From Shouchella oshimensis (GTDB taxonomy: Bacteria; Bacillota; Bacilli; Bacillales; Bacillaceae_D), in contig NZ_KV917380.1 of assembly GCF_002019765.1 (NCBI RefSeq), positions 672,707 to 736,706 of the forward strand: a stretch of 64,000 nt of DNA, read 5' to 3'. The notes below the pieces were generated by a model that saw only the letters and a program-made list of their open reading frames with translations, searched no databases and was not told the origin of the DNA. The position numbers and the translations under genes are program-made. Within the stretch, counting starts at the first letter, position 1. Each line of letters begins with the position of its first letter. Below are positions 50,426-59,424 of the stretch, in pieces.

Positions 50426-51310
50426 TTATTCGTGATTGGTTTTTCCTTCTGGTTCAACGTGCACATGAACATCAATGGTTCGGTGTTTTTCTGTAATTTG
50501 ATCTTCTACAATGGTCGATACATCGTGGGCCTCTGTAAAGGTGAGCGAATGATCAAGCTGAATAACTAAATCGACAATTAAATTACTTCCATAATAGCGT
50601 GCTTTTACGTCTGTCACGTAATTTACTTTTGCAACAGCAAGAGCTGTCTCTTTTATATCATCTAATGTTTGATCGTCAACGCCATCGGTAAGGGATAGAG
50701 AAGATTTTGAGAAGATCCCCCAGGCTGTGTGACAAATAATGACACCAACAACAAAAGCAAGCAACGGATCTAGCCACGGTAGCCCAAATTGGGAACCAAT
50801 AATCCCTAGTGTTGCGCCTGCGCTAACGAGGGCATCTGATAAATTATCTTTAGAAACAGACTCGACGGCGTGACTATTAATGCGTTTTGCTAATTTTCGT
50901 GTATAGAGATAGACGGCAAACATGACAACAAAACCAAAGGCGCCGACCCAGGCTGCAATGACGTTAGGAGGTTCAGTTGTACCTGTGAAAGCAGAAGTAA
51001 CGGCGTCAATCATTACTTGAATACCGACGACCATAATGATGAAGGATGCGACGAGAGAAGCAACTGTTTCTGCTTTCCAGTGACCATAGGGATGATCCTT
51101 ATCTGGCGGTTTTTGTGACACTCTGAGTCCAATTAAAACGGCAATGGCAACAACAACGTCTGTTACGTTATTAAGACCGTCTGCACGTAAAGCAACTGAA
51201 CCAGCGTAAATCCCCATTGTTAGTTTTAAAATAGCGAGAATGATATAAGCCACTAAGCTGACTTGAGCACCTCGTTCTCCCTGCTTTAATTCCTTGTATC
51301 TTTCCTCCAT
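50426..51310 (-). CDS. Cation diffusion facilitator family transporter
   Basis: This is a 294-residue divalent-metal exporter. Six membrane helices are expected; the metal-site motif DGLNNVTDVV lies in helix 2, with KDHPYGHWKAE as the conserved loop. A second site, KDNLSDALVSAG, lies in helix 5. The C-terminal cytoplasmic domain contains VDVHVHVEPEG with metal-ligand His residues. Zn, Fe or Mn are possible. It lies beside the zinc chaperone gene but on the opposite strand, behind a shared terminator. No Zur-like site was seen before it. Confidence 0.93.
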   Translation of the reverse strand: MEERYKELKQGERGAQVSLVAYIILAILKLTMGIYAGSVALRADGLNNVTDVVVAIAVLIGLRVSQKPPDKDHPYGHWKAETVASLVASFIIMVVGIQVMIDAVTSAFTGTTEPPNVIAAWVGAFGFVVMFAVYLYTRKLAKRINSHAVESVSKDNLSDALVSAGATLGIIGSQFGLPWLDPLLAFVVGVIICHTAWGIFSKSSLSLTDGVDDQTLDDIKETALAVAKVNYVTDVKARYYGSNLIVDLVIQLDHSLTFTEAHDVSTIVEDQITEKHRTIDVHVHVEPEGKTNHE

Positions 51311-51735
51311 TACGTGCCCTCCTATAAAGCAATAGTATGACTATAGCAAGGAGGTTCCATGTGGGTCTACAGAAATCTTTTTTGGTCATACTAAAGTTCT
51401 TGCCTATTAGGAATAAAGTTGCACATGGGAAAATGCTTTTATATCAACGCTTTTGAACGATCATAAAGGCACTTAGGCATCAGTAAGGGAAAGTTTTTTG
51501 TAGGAAAATTATTTTTCCTTCATAAAAGAGACAACTTTTTTTTCATTGAAAAACATGCTTGGTTTGACAGATGTCGAGAGAGGTTAGGCAGTTGCTCGAT
51601 AGCTTCAGATTAGAGTTCAGATTATGTGACAACGTAATCTTTAGGGAAGAATCTAGTGAAACTTCATGCAGATTACACACTTTTCTTGTAAACTAAGTGT
51701 AAGAGGTCTGATTAGAAAGGAAGGTCAGAGTAAAA
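51311..51735. other. Non-coding gap, no gene identified
   Basis: This 425-base region contains the CDF ribosome site (51315-51322 region) and an AT-rich inverted repeat, AGGAAAA/TTTTTCCT, near 51500. It leads to the ribosome site AAGGAAGG at about 51719 for the lipoprotein gene. A TTGACA occurs near 51568, but no well-placed -10 box was found. Nothing else is recognised. Confidence 0.5.
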
Positions 51736-52212
51736 GTGAAACCGCTATTAATAGGGGGATTAATTGTTTTATTAGTACTTAGCGGCTGTATGCAAGGTAA
51801 GCAGGAAGAGTGGAGTGTACCAGATCTTGTTGATGTGGATATCCAAGTGGAGGAGCATATTCCTGCAGACTCTAAAACTGTGCTACGTGCATATGTTACC
51901 CAAGGTGAAGAAGATGTAGATGATGCAGAGGAAGTTGTGTTCGAAGTATGGAAAGACCAAGAACGAGATGCTGGAGAGCTTATTGAAGGCACACTAGATG
52001 CTGACGGAGTCTATGCCATTCCTTATGAGTTTGGTGAAGATGGGATCTACATTGTACAGACCCATGTTACAGCAAGGGATCTGCATGTGATGCCTACTCA
52101 GATGATCATTGTTGGCGATGTTTCAGAAGATGAAATTGAAGCCTTTCACAACGCAGGCAACACGCAAATAAATGAAGAACAAAGTCCGTTTCATGATTCG
52201 GAAGAAGAATAA
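51736..52212 (+). CDS. FixH/YtkA-like lipoprotein
   Basis: This 158-residue lipoprotein has signal peptide LLIGGLIVLLVLSGC with lipobox Cys18. The mature part is a beta-sandwich of the YtkA-like type (WSVPDLVDVDIQVEEHIPAD, VVFEVWKDQERD, GVYAIPYEFGEDGIYIVQTHVTARDLHVMPTQM). It ends in an acidic tail (HDSEEE). The GTG start is preceded by AAGGAAGG at a distance. Such proteins occur on the outer membrane face near copper or respiratory functions; no such partner lies here. Confidence 0.82.
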   Translation: MKPLLIGGLIVLLVLSGCMQGKQEEWSVPDLVDVDIQVEEHIPADSKTVLRAYVTQGEEDVDDAEEVVFEVWKDQERDAGELIEGTLDADGVYAIPYEFGEDGIYIVQTHVTARDLHVMPTQMIIVGDVSEDEIEAFHNAGNTQINEEQSPFHDSEEE

Positions 52213-52216
52213 GAAA

Positions 52217-52253
52217 CCCCTCCTTAACTAGTTCTAGCTAAAAGAAGGAGGGG
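52217..52253. terminator. Bidirectional terminator (YtkA-like / scr operon)
   Basis: CCCCTCCTT (52217-52225) pairs with AAGGAGGGG (52245-52253), loop 19 bases. A short T-rich tract follows on the minus strand (TTTCTT) and TCTT on the plus strand. It closes the scr operon and the convergent lipoprotein gene. Confidence 0.78.
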
Positions 52254-52262
52254 TCTTCCTTG

Positions 52263-53726
52263 TTAGGAGAGGCTCCAATGGGTTCCGTTTACATGTACGG
52301 TTCCTTTTTCAGCAAAGGCCTGAAAACCTGTTGATACGTCTTGAGGGAAAATACGGCTTGTTAAAACAACCTCGCCATCATTCACAAAAAGTTCGACAGA
52401 TGATGTGTCAACAAATACATGAAGCGATAAAAGGTCACTGCTTTCTAATAAAACAGATCGAGTGGTTCCATATGTTTGTGCGGGCACTTGACCTGATTGG
52501 CCTCTATCCAAGGTTAAAAGGCGGCTTTCTCGGTTGTAAGTTAGGGTTGTTTTTTCGACATCACTTGTACGAAAGGAAATGCCGTAGGACTCTGCTTGTA
52601 TGGCGTCGAATGTTAAGATCATTTCATAGGCCGTACCGGCTTCCGTATAAAAATTTCCAATTACATCACAAAAGCTAAATTGCTCCCCTCTAAGCTTCGT
52701 TAGTTCACGGATGGGTTTTTGAATGAGCTTGTCTTCTTTTACGGATATTTCTCTCGGTAGTGTTAAACAATGAGCCCAGTCATAGGGATCAGTCGGGTAC
52801 TCAATGTCAGGGAGTCCCATCCAACCAACTAGTATTCTACGACCGTCAGGTGTCATGGTAGATTGCGGTGCGTAAAAATCAAAGCCTGCATCTAACTCAT
52901 AAAAAAGGTTGTGGCTAAAATGACCTGTTGTGACATCAAGCGGTTGGCCAATTAGGTAGCCTGATTGGTAAATGTTTTGGTAATGAAAACCTACGGGCTC
53001 CAATCCTTGTGGTGAAAAGATAAAGATTCCTTTTCCGTCAAGCTCAAAGTAATCAGGACATTCCCACATATAGCCAAAATCAGTTAGTTCTGTTTGAATT
53101 TCCCCTACTAACGACCAATTCTCTAGATCACTTGAATGATAAAGTAGTGCGGCCCCGGTTTTGGTCTCTCGCTGTGCCCCTATGACGAAGTAGAAATCAT
53201 CCCCCACTTGCCAAACTTTAGGGTCTCGAAAATGTTCTGTATACCCTTTTGGCGAACCAATTAAAAGAGGGGTAGGGTGCTTGCTAATGGAACCATGTTC
53301 ATCCATGATGGCTAATGCTTGATTTGGAATACGCTCCCAATCTGCTGTGCGTTGATTCCCAGTATAGAATAAATAAAGCTTATTTTTGTGAACAATTCCA
53401 CTACCTGAATAGGCTCCATGACTCTCATATGAGCGATCCGGTTCAATGGCAAGACCTCTCTCTTCCCAGTGAACAAGGTCTGGTGAAACAACGTGGTACC
53501 AGTGCTTTAGCCCATGAACAGCCCCATAAGGGAACCATTGATAAAACAAATGATACATCCCGTTATAATAGCTAAACCCATTCGGATCATTTAGCAAACC
53601 TGTAGGGGGCTGAATGTGATAGTGCTGCCTCCAGGGTGAATGGCTGACCGTCTCATGCAATTTGGTTTCTTCCTTTTTGCTCATTTGACTATATGCACGA
53701 TAGCGGTTTTCATTTGTCCATTTCAT
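52263..53726 (-). CDS. scrB: Sucrose-6-phosphate hydrolase (GH32)
   Basis: This 487-residue enzyme splits sucrose-6-phosphate into glucose-6-phosphate and fructose. The GH32 motifs are complete: PPTGLLNDPNGFSYYNGMYHLFYQW (nucleophile Asp in NDPNG), EHFRDPKVWQ (transition-state Asp in RDP), and MWECPDYFELDG (acid/base Glu in ECP). A C-terminal beta-sandwich domain follows. The ATG at 53726 or GTG at 53732 could start it; AAGGAG precedes both. It lies 16 bases after the PTS gene and closes the scrR-scrA-scrB operon. Confidence 0.95.
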   Translation of the reverse strand: MKWTNENRYRAYSQMSKKEETKLHETVSHSPWRQHYHIQPPTGLLNDPNGFSYYNGMYHLFYQWFPYGAVHGLKHWYHVVSPDLVHWEERGLAIEPDRSYESHGAYSGSGIVHKNKLYLFYTGNQRTADWERIPNQALAIMDEHGSISKHPTPLLIGSPKGYTEHFRDPKVWQVGDDFYFVIGAQRETKTGAALLYHSSDLENWSLVGEIQTELTDFGYMWECPDYFELDGKGIFIFSPQGLEPVGFHYQNIYQSGYLIGQPLDVTTGHFSHNLFYELDAGFDFYAPQSTMTPDGRRILVGWMGLPDIEYPTDPYDWAHCLTLPREISVKEDKLIQKPIRELTKLRGEQFSFCDVIGNFYTEAGTAYEMILTFDAIQAESYGISFRTSDVEKTTLTYNRESRLLTLDRGQSGQVPAQTYGTTRSVLLESSDLLSLHVFVDTSSVELFVNDGEVVLTSRIFPQDVSTGFQAFAEKGTVHVNGTHWSLS

Positions 53727-53742
53727 AAACACTCATACTCCT

Positions 53743-55152
53743 TCATGCTTGTTCAATCTCTTCTTTTTTCTTATCACTATAACCAAAGAGCCAAGTTAAT
53801 CCAAAGGCTACTCCAGCCGCAATGATGTTCGCTAAGATATAGAATAAAATTTGTCCGTTAAGGTAGAGTAACGTTCCAGGTAGAACAGTGATGGCCATAC
53901 CCGTACCAGCTAATCCTACAAGTGAAGCGAAGAAGCCACCTGCACCACCTCCGATAAGGCCCATTACAAAAGGTTTTCCATAACGTAGATTAACACCAAA
54001 GATAGCAGGTTCAGTTATACCAAGAAAAGCGGAAAAAGAGGATGGGAGCGCAAGTGCTTTTAACTTTTTACTGCGTGTTTTTAAACCAACTGCAAGTGCA
54101 GCCCCTGCTTGAGCAGCAATTGCCGCAGTAATGATGGCATTAAAAGGGTTTGCTCCTAATTGATCAAGAAGCTGTACTTCTAGAAAGTTAAAAATATGAT
54201 GTACACCAGTAATAACAATTAATTGGTGAAAGAAGCCTATAATTAATCCGCTAATGCCGAATGGAACGTCAAGTAAAAAGAGTACACCAGTCATGACAAT
54301 TTGTTCTACTGCACCAAAGACAGGACCAATTACAAATAAAGCTAAGGTAATCATAATGAATAATGTTAAGAAGGGTGTTAAAATAAGATCAAGTGCCTCA
54401 GGAACTCGTTTACGAATAGCAATTTCCAATTTTGCACCTAAGAATCCAGCAATAAACGCTGGTAAAACAGATGATTGATAGCCACTAACTTCAATAAGTC
54501 CAAAGAACGTAATTGGATCAGCAGAGCCATCTCCAACTGCCCATGCATTAGGTAATGCAGGATTCACAAGCATAAGTCCCAATACGATACCAATAACCGG
54601 GCTACCGCCAAATACACGAAATGCAGACCAAGCAATCAGTGCAGGTAAGAAGGCAAAAGCTGTGTCTGTTAGGATCTCTGTAAACAGAAGAAAATTCTCA
54701 GGGATGGTTTCTGCCGTTAATCCAAACCATCCTAAGACTTGATCCTGCATAAATAACCCTCGCACGCCCATGAAAAGACCTGTAGCGACAAGAACAGGGA
54801 TGATCGGTACAAACACATCTCCAAACGTGCGTATCATCCGTTGAAACCAGTTACCTTGATTGTTCTTTTCTTTCTTTTGATCTTCTTTCGTGGAGCCGCT
54901 AACACCTAATTTTTCGATTTTCTCATAGATTTGATTGACTGTTCCGGTACCGAGAATAATTTGATATTGCCCGGAATGAAAATAGGCTCCTTTTACTTTA
55001 TCAATACCCTCAACAGTCTCTTTCTCGATCTTTTCTTCGTCATATACCATAATTCGGAGTCGAGTTGCACAATGAGCAATCGACTTTATATTTGTTTCAC
55101 CACCAACAGCGGCGATAATGGCTTCTGCAATTTCACGATTATTATTTTTCAA
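53743..55152 (-). CDS. scrA: Sucrose-specific PTS enzyme IIBC
   Basis: This 469-residue protein imports and phosphorylates sucrose. The IIB domain is at the N-terminus (about 1-90), with the phosphorylated Cys in IAHCATRLRI and YHSGQYQIILGTGTV-like continuation. A linker follows and a IIC domain (about 105-460) has about ten helices, including PAIFGVNLRYGKPFVMGLIG. No IIA domain is present, as in B. subtilis SacP, so a general IIA(Glc) must serve it. The TTG start has AAGGAG 10 bases upstream. The cargo is supported by scrB downstream. Confidence 0.92.
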   Translation of the reverse strand: MKNNNREIAEAIIAAVGGETNIKSIAHCATRLRIMVYDEEKIEKETVEGIDKVKGAYFHSGQYQIILGTGTVNQIYEKIEKLGVSGSTKEDQKKEKNNQGNWFQRMIRTFGDVFVPIIPVLVATGLFMGVRGLFMQDQVLGWFGLTAETIPENFLLFTEILTDTAFAFLPALIAWSAFRVFGGSPVIGIVLGLMLVNPALPNAWAVGDGSADPITFFGLIEVSGYQSSVLPAFIAGFLGAKLEIAIRKRVPEALDLILTPFLTLFIMITLALFVIGPVFGAVEQIVMTGVLFLLDVPFGISGLIIGFFHQLIVITGVHHIFNFLEVQLLDQLGANPFNAIITAAIAAQAGAALAVGLKTRSKKLKALALPSSFSAFLGITEPAIFGVNLRYGKPFVMGLIGGGAGGFFASLVGLAGTGMAITVLPGTLLYLNGQILFYILANIIAAGVAFGLTWLFGYSDKKKEEIEQA

Positions 55153-55193
55153 GACAAAAACGCTCCTTATAAAAAACTTAAAAAAGTTAGTTC

Positions 55194-56198
55194 TTATTTA
55201 TGATTGTGATGGGAAGAACGAAGGATTAACTCCGTTTCAAACCGGTATGGTTTGTTTCTTGGCTGTCCCAATTCAATTTGTTCTAAGAGTTCTGTTGCCG
55301 CTGCTGCACCAATTTGTTCGACTGGTTGTTTGATAACGGTTAACGGTGGTGAGGTGATTTCTGCCCACCTATAATCGTCGAAACCAATAATAGCGACGTC
55401 ATCTGGCACAGCTATGTCGTTCTCTGTTAAATAGGTCATCGCACCAACACTCATTAAATTATTTGCGACAAATAGTGCTGATGCGTTGGTTGTGCCTAGT
55501 AAATGTTCACAGCCTTTGTAACCACTTTCAAATTTAGAATTTCCATTGTAGATTAGGTTAGTCGAAAACGGAAGGCCATGCTTGGCTAGAGCCAATTTGT
55601 AGCCTTTTATACGGTCTTTTGTTGTGCTTAAAGAATGAATACCTGTAATAAGCCCTATGTTCTGATGACCACTTTGAATGAATTGTTCAATTGCCATTTG
55701 AACTCCTTTTTCGTTATCAACAACGATGGAACTTTGATTCGTTTCCTCTGGCAGTCGGTCGATAAAAACAATTGGCAAATCATCAGGAATGTCCCAGGCA
55801 ATCTCGCTATAATGCTTTGCGCTTGATGCAATAATAAGCCCTGAAACTTGCTGAGAAATAAACGCTTGAATTTTTTTGCGTTCTGTTTCGATGTCTTCAT
55901 TTGTATTGCCAACTAATAATTGATACTGTTGTTCGCCTAGAACGGATTCGATCTCTTTAACAACGGAAGTAAAAAAGTGGTTTCCGATATCTGGAAGAAC
56001 AATACCGATGGTAGACGTTTTTTGACTTCGTAAAGTTTTTGCTGCGAAATTTGGTGTATAGCCAAGGTTTTTCATTGCTTGTTTAACACGAATGGTTGTG
56101 GATTCAGCAACAAAACGAGTACCATTTACAACATGGGACACAGTTGCAGTGGACACAGACGCTTCCTTAGCCACATCTTTAATACTTACACGGCTCAT
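55194..56198 (-). CDS. scrR: LacI-family sucrose regulator ScrR
   Basis: This is a 334-residue repressor. The HTH reads SIKDVAKEASVSTATVSHVV and the hinge region LGYTPNFAAKTLRSQKTSTIGI; the effector domain has IGLITGIHSLSTTKDRIKGY and IIGFDDYRWAEITSPPLTVI. AAAGGA lies upstream of the ATG. It is the first gene of the scr operon, and two overlapping LacI-type sites (56226-56251) lie just before it, so it represses itself and scrAB. The inducer is presumably sucrose, fructose or a phosphate ester. Confidence 0.9.
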   Translation of the reverse strand: MSRVSIKDVAKEASVSTATVSHVVNGTRFVAESTTIRVKQAMKNLGYTPNFAAKTLRSQKTSTIGIVLPDIGNHFFTSVVKEIESVLGEQQYQLLVGNTNEDIETERKKIQAFISQQVSGLIIASSAKHYSEIAWDIPDDLPIVFIDRLPEETNQSSIVVDNEKGVQMAIEQFIQSGHQNIGLITGIHSLSTTKDRIKGYKLALAKHGLPFSTNLIYNGNSKFESGYKGCEHLLGTTNASALFVANNLMSVGAMTYLTENDIAVPDDVAIIGFDDYRWAEITSPPLTVIKQPVEQIGAAAATELLEQIELGQPRNKPYRFETELILRSSHHNHK

Positions 56199-56225
56199 GT
56201 GATTAAATTCCTTTCTTAACGAATA

Positions 56226-56251
56226 CGTAATCGTTTGCGTAAGCGTTTACG
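56226..56251 (-). promoter_or_regulatory. Tandem LacI-type operators before scrR
   Basis: CGTAATCGTTTGCG and CGTAAGCGTTTACG overlap by two bases in tandem, 12 bases apart. The second is palindromic (CGTAA/TTACG) around a GCGT centre. The sites lie 28-53 bases upstream of scrR. Confidence 0.75.
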
Positions 56252-56324
56252 TATACTACTATACCTAATTTTATTAAAATGTCAAAGGATGAATAAAACG
56301 CTAACCAACTAATTGAGGGAAGTG

Positions 56325-56353
56325 AAAAAAGGTAGACTCTCTTTGGAATCTAC
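56325..56353 (-). terminator. Terminator of eutH
   Basis: GGTAGATTC pairs with GAGTCTACC (one mismatch) on the minus strand, followed by six Ts (56330-56325). It lies 27 bases after the eutH stop codon. Confidence 0.85.
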
Positions 56354-56379
56354 CTCATCGATCGTGAACTAATGTAATC

Positions 56380-57474
56380 CTATGGATTCGGTTTTAGTGT
56401 GTTGTTATTGCGTTCAACAATAAGCGCAATAAAGACAGCACTTCCTCCGCCAATAAGTTTTCCGATGATCATCGGGACGACCATACTTTGATCAACACTG
56501 GCGGTAAAACCGAGATGCCCGCCTAAAACAAACGCGCCGGACACCATAAAGGACGTTGCAACTACTTTACTCTTCACAGACATGTCTTTTAATAAGCTAA
56601 AAGCAGGTATAGCATGGGCTAACGAAGTGATCATTGCCGTAATGGCAGCACCTTCGAGTGAGAATCGTTGTCCTACACGGGCAAATAGGGGCTGACATAC
56701 TTGCTTTAAAAAAGCGACAAAAGGAAATGCGCCTGCAAGAACTACCGCAATCGCTCCGACAATCAACAAACCTTCTTCGAACGAAGCAAGTTTAGGATGA
56801 ATGTTGTATCCAGAAAGATGAGTGATGGCAGCAAGAGCTAAACCAAGCACCCCTACCGTTTGAATGGCTTTGCCAAATAATAAAAATAACGTAATAGAGG
56901 TTTTTGAATAAAAGCGTAATGCATACATGACAATGCACGAAAAAATCGTAGGAATTAGTAAGTTTTGCAGCATCATCCATGGAGCCATTCCTGCAGTTAG
57001 TCCACCAATAAAACAACCGAGAGGAACAGTACTTAATCCAATTAGCATGCCTTTTGCAAGTGCAGGTTGATCACCTGTTTCGACCATGCGTAATGCAATG
57101 GGAATTGTAAAGACAATCGTTGGACCGAGCATCGTCCCTAAAAAGACCCAAGAAAAACGCGCTGCGTCTGTATCAATACCCATCTCCTGTGCGAGGGCAT
57201 AGCCACCCATATCAAGTGCGAGAATGGTATTGGCAAATGATGAGGGGTCTGCACCGACTGCTAGATAGAGTGGTGAGATAACGGGGGTTAGCCACTGGGC
57301 AGCAAGTGGCGCAATGGTTATAATGCCAATCATGGCTAGCGCAACCTGCCCCATGCTCATGATGCCGTGTTGGAATTCATTCCCCAGACCAAACCGATTA
57401 CCTAAACACCAGTCAATTGCGCCGAGTGCAATAAAAAAGGCGAGAATTATCATAATCCACTCATGTATCGTCAT
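56380..57474 (-). CDS. eutH: EutH-like transporter
   Basis: This 364-residue membrane protein matches ethanolamine uptake protein EutH, with about ten helices: MTIHEWIMIILAFFIALGAIDW, SMGQVALAMIGIITIAPLAA, PSSFANTILALDMGGYALAQEMG, GAAITAMITSLAHAIPAFSLL. The start at 57474 is chosen because it begins the family N-terminus; an in-frame ATG at 57507 would add charged residues. The ribosome site is weak for both. No eutABC or microcompartment gene is nearby, so it stands as an orphan transporter. Confidence 0.9.
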   Translation of the reverse strand: MTIHEWIMIILAFFIALGAIDWCLGNRFGLGNEFQHGIMSMGQVALAMIGIITIAPLAAQWLTPVISPLYLAVGADPSSFANTILALDMGGYALAQEMGIDTDAARFSWVFLGTMLGPTIVFTIPIALRMVETGDQPALAKGMLIGLSTVPLGCFIGGLTAGMAPWMMLQNLLIPTIFSCIVMYALRFYSKTSITLFLLFGKAIQTVGVLGLALAAITHLSGYNIHPKLASFEEGLLIVGAIAVVLAGAFPFVAFLKQVCQPLFARVGQRFSLEGAAITAMITSLAHAIPAFSLLKDMSVKSKVVATSFMVSGAFVLGGHLGFTASVDQSMVVPMIIGKLIGGGSAVFIALIVERNNNTLKPNP

Positions 57475-57913
57475 TCTACAAAATCCAATCTCTTTTTCTT
57501 TAAACATATCAAGATTCTTTCAAGGAGACAACCTGTCCTTTACTGATGTTCATATGCACACTTAAAAAAAGGGACAATCTTCTCATGCAAGTAAACTCTT
57601 TTACCATGATCCCTTTACACATTTTTACATAAAAAAGGGTGAAATTTTTGTGGAAAACAGGTTTAGAGTGTAAAGAAAGCGGCTATTAAATGGACAACGA
57701 ATCATAGGCATGCCTAAGATTTGTTTCTCCCCCTTCCTTTATGAATATATATACACACTGAACCGCACTTCCCCCTTGAGTGCGGTTCGCTCGTTGTGTC
57801 CTATAGCTTTATATGACGTGCGTATGATTGGACGTCTTTTTGGGCGGTCTTTCGTTGCATTTTCAAAAGGAGACAAGTACACTTATCAAGTAGAAACTAG
57901 AAGAAAAGACGTG
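57475..57913. other. Gap before the DUF1904 gene with one hairpin
   Basis: No gene is supported. A perfect 9-bp stem, AACCGCACT (57762-57770) with AGTGCGGTT (57779-57787), could be a terminator without Ts or an operator. An open frame runs from 57710 into the DUF1904 gene, but its first 68 codons resemble no protein. Confidence 0.5.
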
Positions 57914-58249
57914 ATGGGGTTGCCATATTTACGCTTTACAGGTTTTTCGTCCGAGCGACTACAAGCACTTGCACCAGTTGTTATTGATGTATTCTCGGAA
58001 ATCGTCCATATCTCAAAAGAAAAAGTGAAAATTGAGAGGAGCACCTTAGAACCAATTTTGAATGTTCCTCTTACAATAGAAATTCGAATGTTTTCCAGAG
58101 CTCAATCGGTCCATGACCAGATAGCGAGCAATTTAGCCGCACTTTTACGTGAGGAAGGATTTGAAACAGTTCATATTTATTTTCTAATCCTTTCACCAGA
58201 ATTGTATTATAAAGATGGTGTTCCGATAAAACCAATAACAGAAAGCTAG
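57914..58249 (+). CDS. DUF1904 family protein
   Basis: This is a 111-residue protein. The DUF1904 pattern is visible: LPYLRFTGFSSERLQALAPVV, VDVFSEIVHISKEKVKIERS, VPLTIEIRMFSRAQSVHDQI, and HIYFLILSPELYYKDGVP. These proteins are small tautomerase-like folds of unknown function. Start choice is uncertain (ATG 57914, GTG 57911, TTG 57920); the ATG gives the expected family length. It is a single gene with a strong terminator. Confidence 0.75.
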   Translation: MGLPYLRFTGFSSERLQALAPVVIDVFSEIVHISKEKVKIERSTLEPILNVPLTIEIRMFSRAQSVHDQIASNLAALLREEGFETVHIYFLILSPELYYKDGVPIKPITES

Positions 58250-58264
58250 GATAAATCGTTTTAG

Positions 58265-58297
58265 AAAAAAAGATGCGCTAACACGCATCTTTTTTTG
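58265..58297 (+). terminator. Terminator after the DUF1904 gene
   Basis: AAAAAAGATGCG pairs with CGCATCTTTTTT across CTAACA. Further Ts follow. It lies 15 bases after the stop codon. Confidence 0.92.
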
Positions 58298-58416
58298 TTG
58301 TCAATAAAGTGACTACTTTTTGTTAAAACGGGTAATGGAGCTATAACAAGTTAAATGAAGCATCGTACTACATGGTTCGCAGCGCACACTCACTAGATAG
58401 AGAGAGGAAGTGGCGT

Positions 58417-59307
58417 ATGAAAGAATATGGTTTTATGATTCTTGGAACGTTTTTCTTTGCTTTTTCAGTCGCTATTTTTGCGATGCCAAATGGATTAGCA
58501 GAAGGTGGTATTCCAGGTCTCGCGCTTTTACTGTACTACAGTATTGGTTGGTCTCCTTCATTTGTCACTCTACTTGCAAATGGCTTAATCTTACTGATTG
58601 GCTACCGGTATTTACCGCGAACAATGATTGTAAAATCAATAGTGACAATTCCACTGTTTTCATTGTTTTTATACGTGCTTGAAGATAAGAGTGGACCCGT
58701 TCATGACCCTCTTCTTGCTGCACTTTACACTGGCGTGTTTACTGGAATTGGATTCGGGTTTGTTTTTCGTTCAGGTAGTACCACAGGTGGTTCTTCTACG
58801 ATTGCTCGAATGGTAAACCATAAATTGGGCTGGGAATTAACAGGTACTAATTTTGTACTCGATGCCGCGATTGTGGTAGGGGGAATTTTTGTCATTGGCC
58901 CAGTTCAAACGTTGTATACGGTGGTGGCGTTGTTTATTGGTAAAAAGGTAACCGATTATGTATTAGAAGGTTTCGAATCTAAAAAAGTCGTGCATATTTT
59001 CTCTAGTTCGTATGAAGCAGTGGCAAAAAGCGTTCGTACCAATTTAGGGGCGCATACAACTATTTTGCAGGGGAAGAATGATGAAAATGGAATGGATGAG
59101 CATTTAATTTATGTATCTGTGTCCAAACAACAGCTTTTTTATTTGAAAAAATTGATCCGAGATGTTGATGAGAACGCCTTTACCGTTGTTCATACGGTTA
59201 AAGATGTGAGTGGTGGTTCGTTTTCAAAAGCGCATTATCCAACGCAAAAAACGTTTAGTAGTGCAAAGAAAGAAAAGCAATACTACAAAAACCAAGCAGA
59301 GGAGTAA
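58417..59307 (+). CDS. YitT-family membrane protein
   Basis: This is a 296-residue protein with five or six helices in the first 190 residues (FMILGTFFFAFSVAIFAMPN, GIPGLALLLYYSIGWSP, GVFTGIGFGFVFRSGSTTGGSSTIA). A C-terminal cytoplasmic DUF2179 domain follows (VVHIFSSSYEAVAKSVRTNL, HLIYVSVSKQQLFYLKKLI). This is the standard YitT architecture in Bacillus. The ATG at 58417 has GAGAGGAAG 8-11 bases upstream. The function of the family is not established. A 36-codon basic gene follows. Confidence 0.9.
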   Translation: MKEYGFMILGTFFFAFSVAIFAMPNGLAEGGIPGLALLLYYSIGWSPSFVTLLANGLILLIGYRYLPRTMIVKSIVTIPLFSLFLYVLEDKSGPVHDPLLAALYTGVFTGIGFGFVFRSGSTTGGSSTIARMVNHKLGWELTGTNFVLDAAIVVGGIFVIGPVQTLYTVVALFIGKKVTDYVLEGFESKKVVHIFSSSYEAVAKSVRTNLGAHTTILQGKNDENGMDEHLIYVSVSKQQLFYLKKLIRDVDENAFTVVHTVKDVSGGSFSKAHYPTQKTFSSAKKEKQYYKNQAEE

Positions 59308-59313
59308 TCGATT

Positions 59314-59424
59314 ATGGAACGAAAAACAAAACGAGAGCGTTGCAGAGATCATCGGCATTTAATGAATCGTGTAAAGCGATTGTGTGATTGGCGTGAAGAA
59401 GACGAAAATCGGTTAAGACGGTAG
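59314..59424 (+). CDS. 36-residue basic peptide gene next to repeat copy 3
   Basis: This short frame starts with ATG 59314, with AGAGGAG about 8 bases upstream, 7 bases after the YitT stop. It encodes a strongly basic peptide beginning MERKTKRERCRDHRHLMNR. Its TAG stop uses the first base of the GAGGCTGGGACA element, so the insertion may have shortened a longer gene. Composition is unlike a normal random frame, but no homologue was recognised. Confidence 0.4.
   Translation: MERKTKRERCRDHRHLMNRVKRLCDWREEDENRLRR

Noticed and set aside
57710-57913. Upstream extension of the DUF1904 frame (68 codons)
   Set aside because: No ribosome site at its ATG, and the extra residues are not part of the DUF1904 fold.
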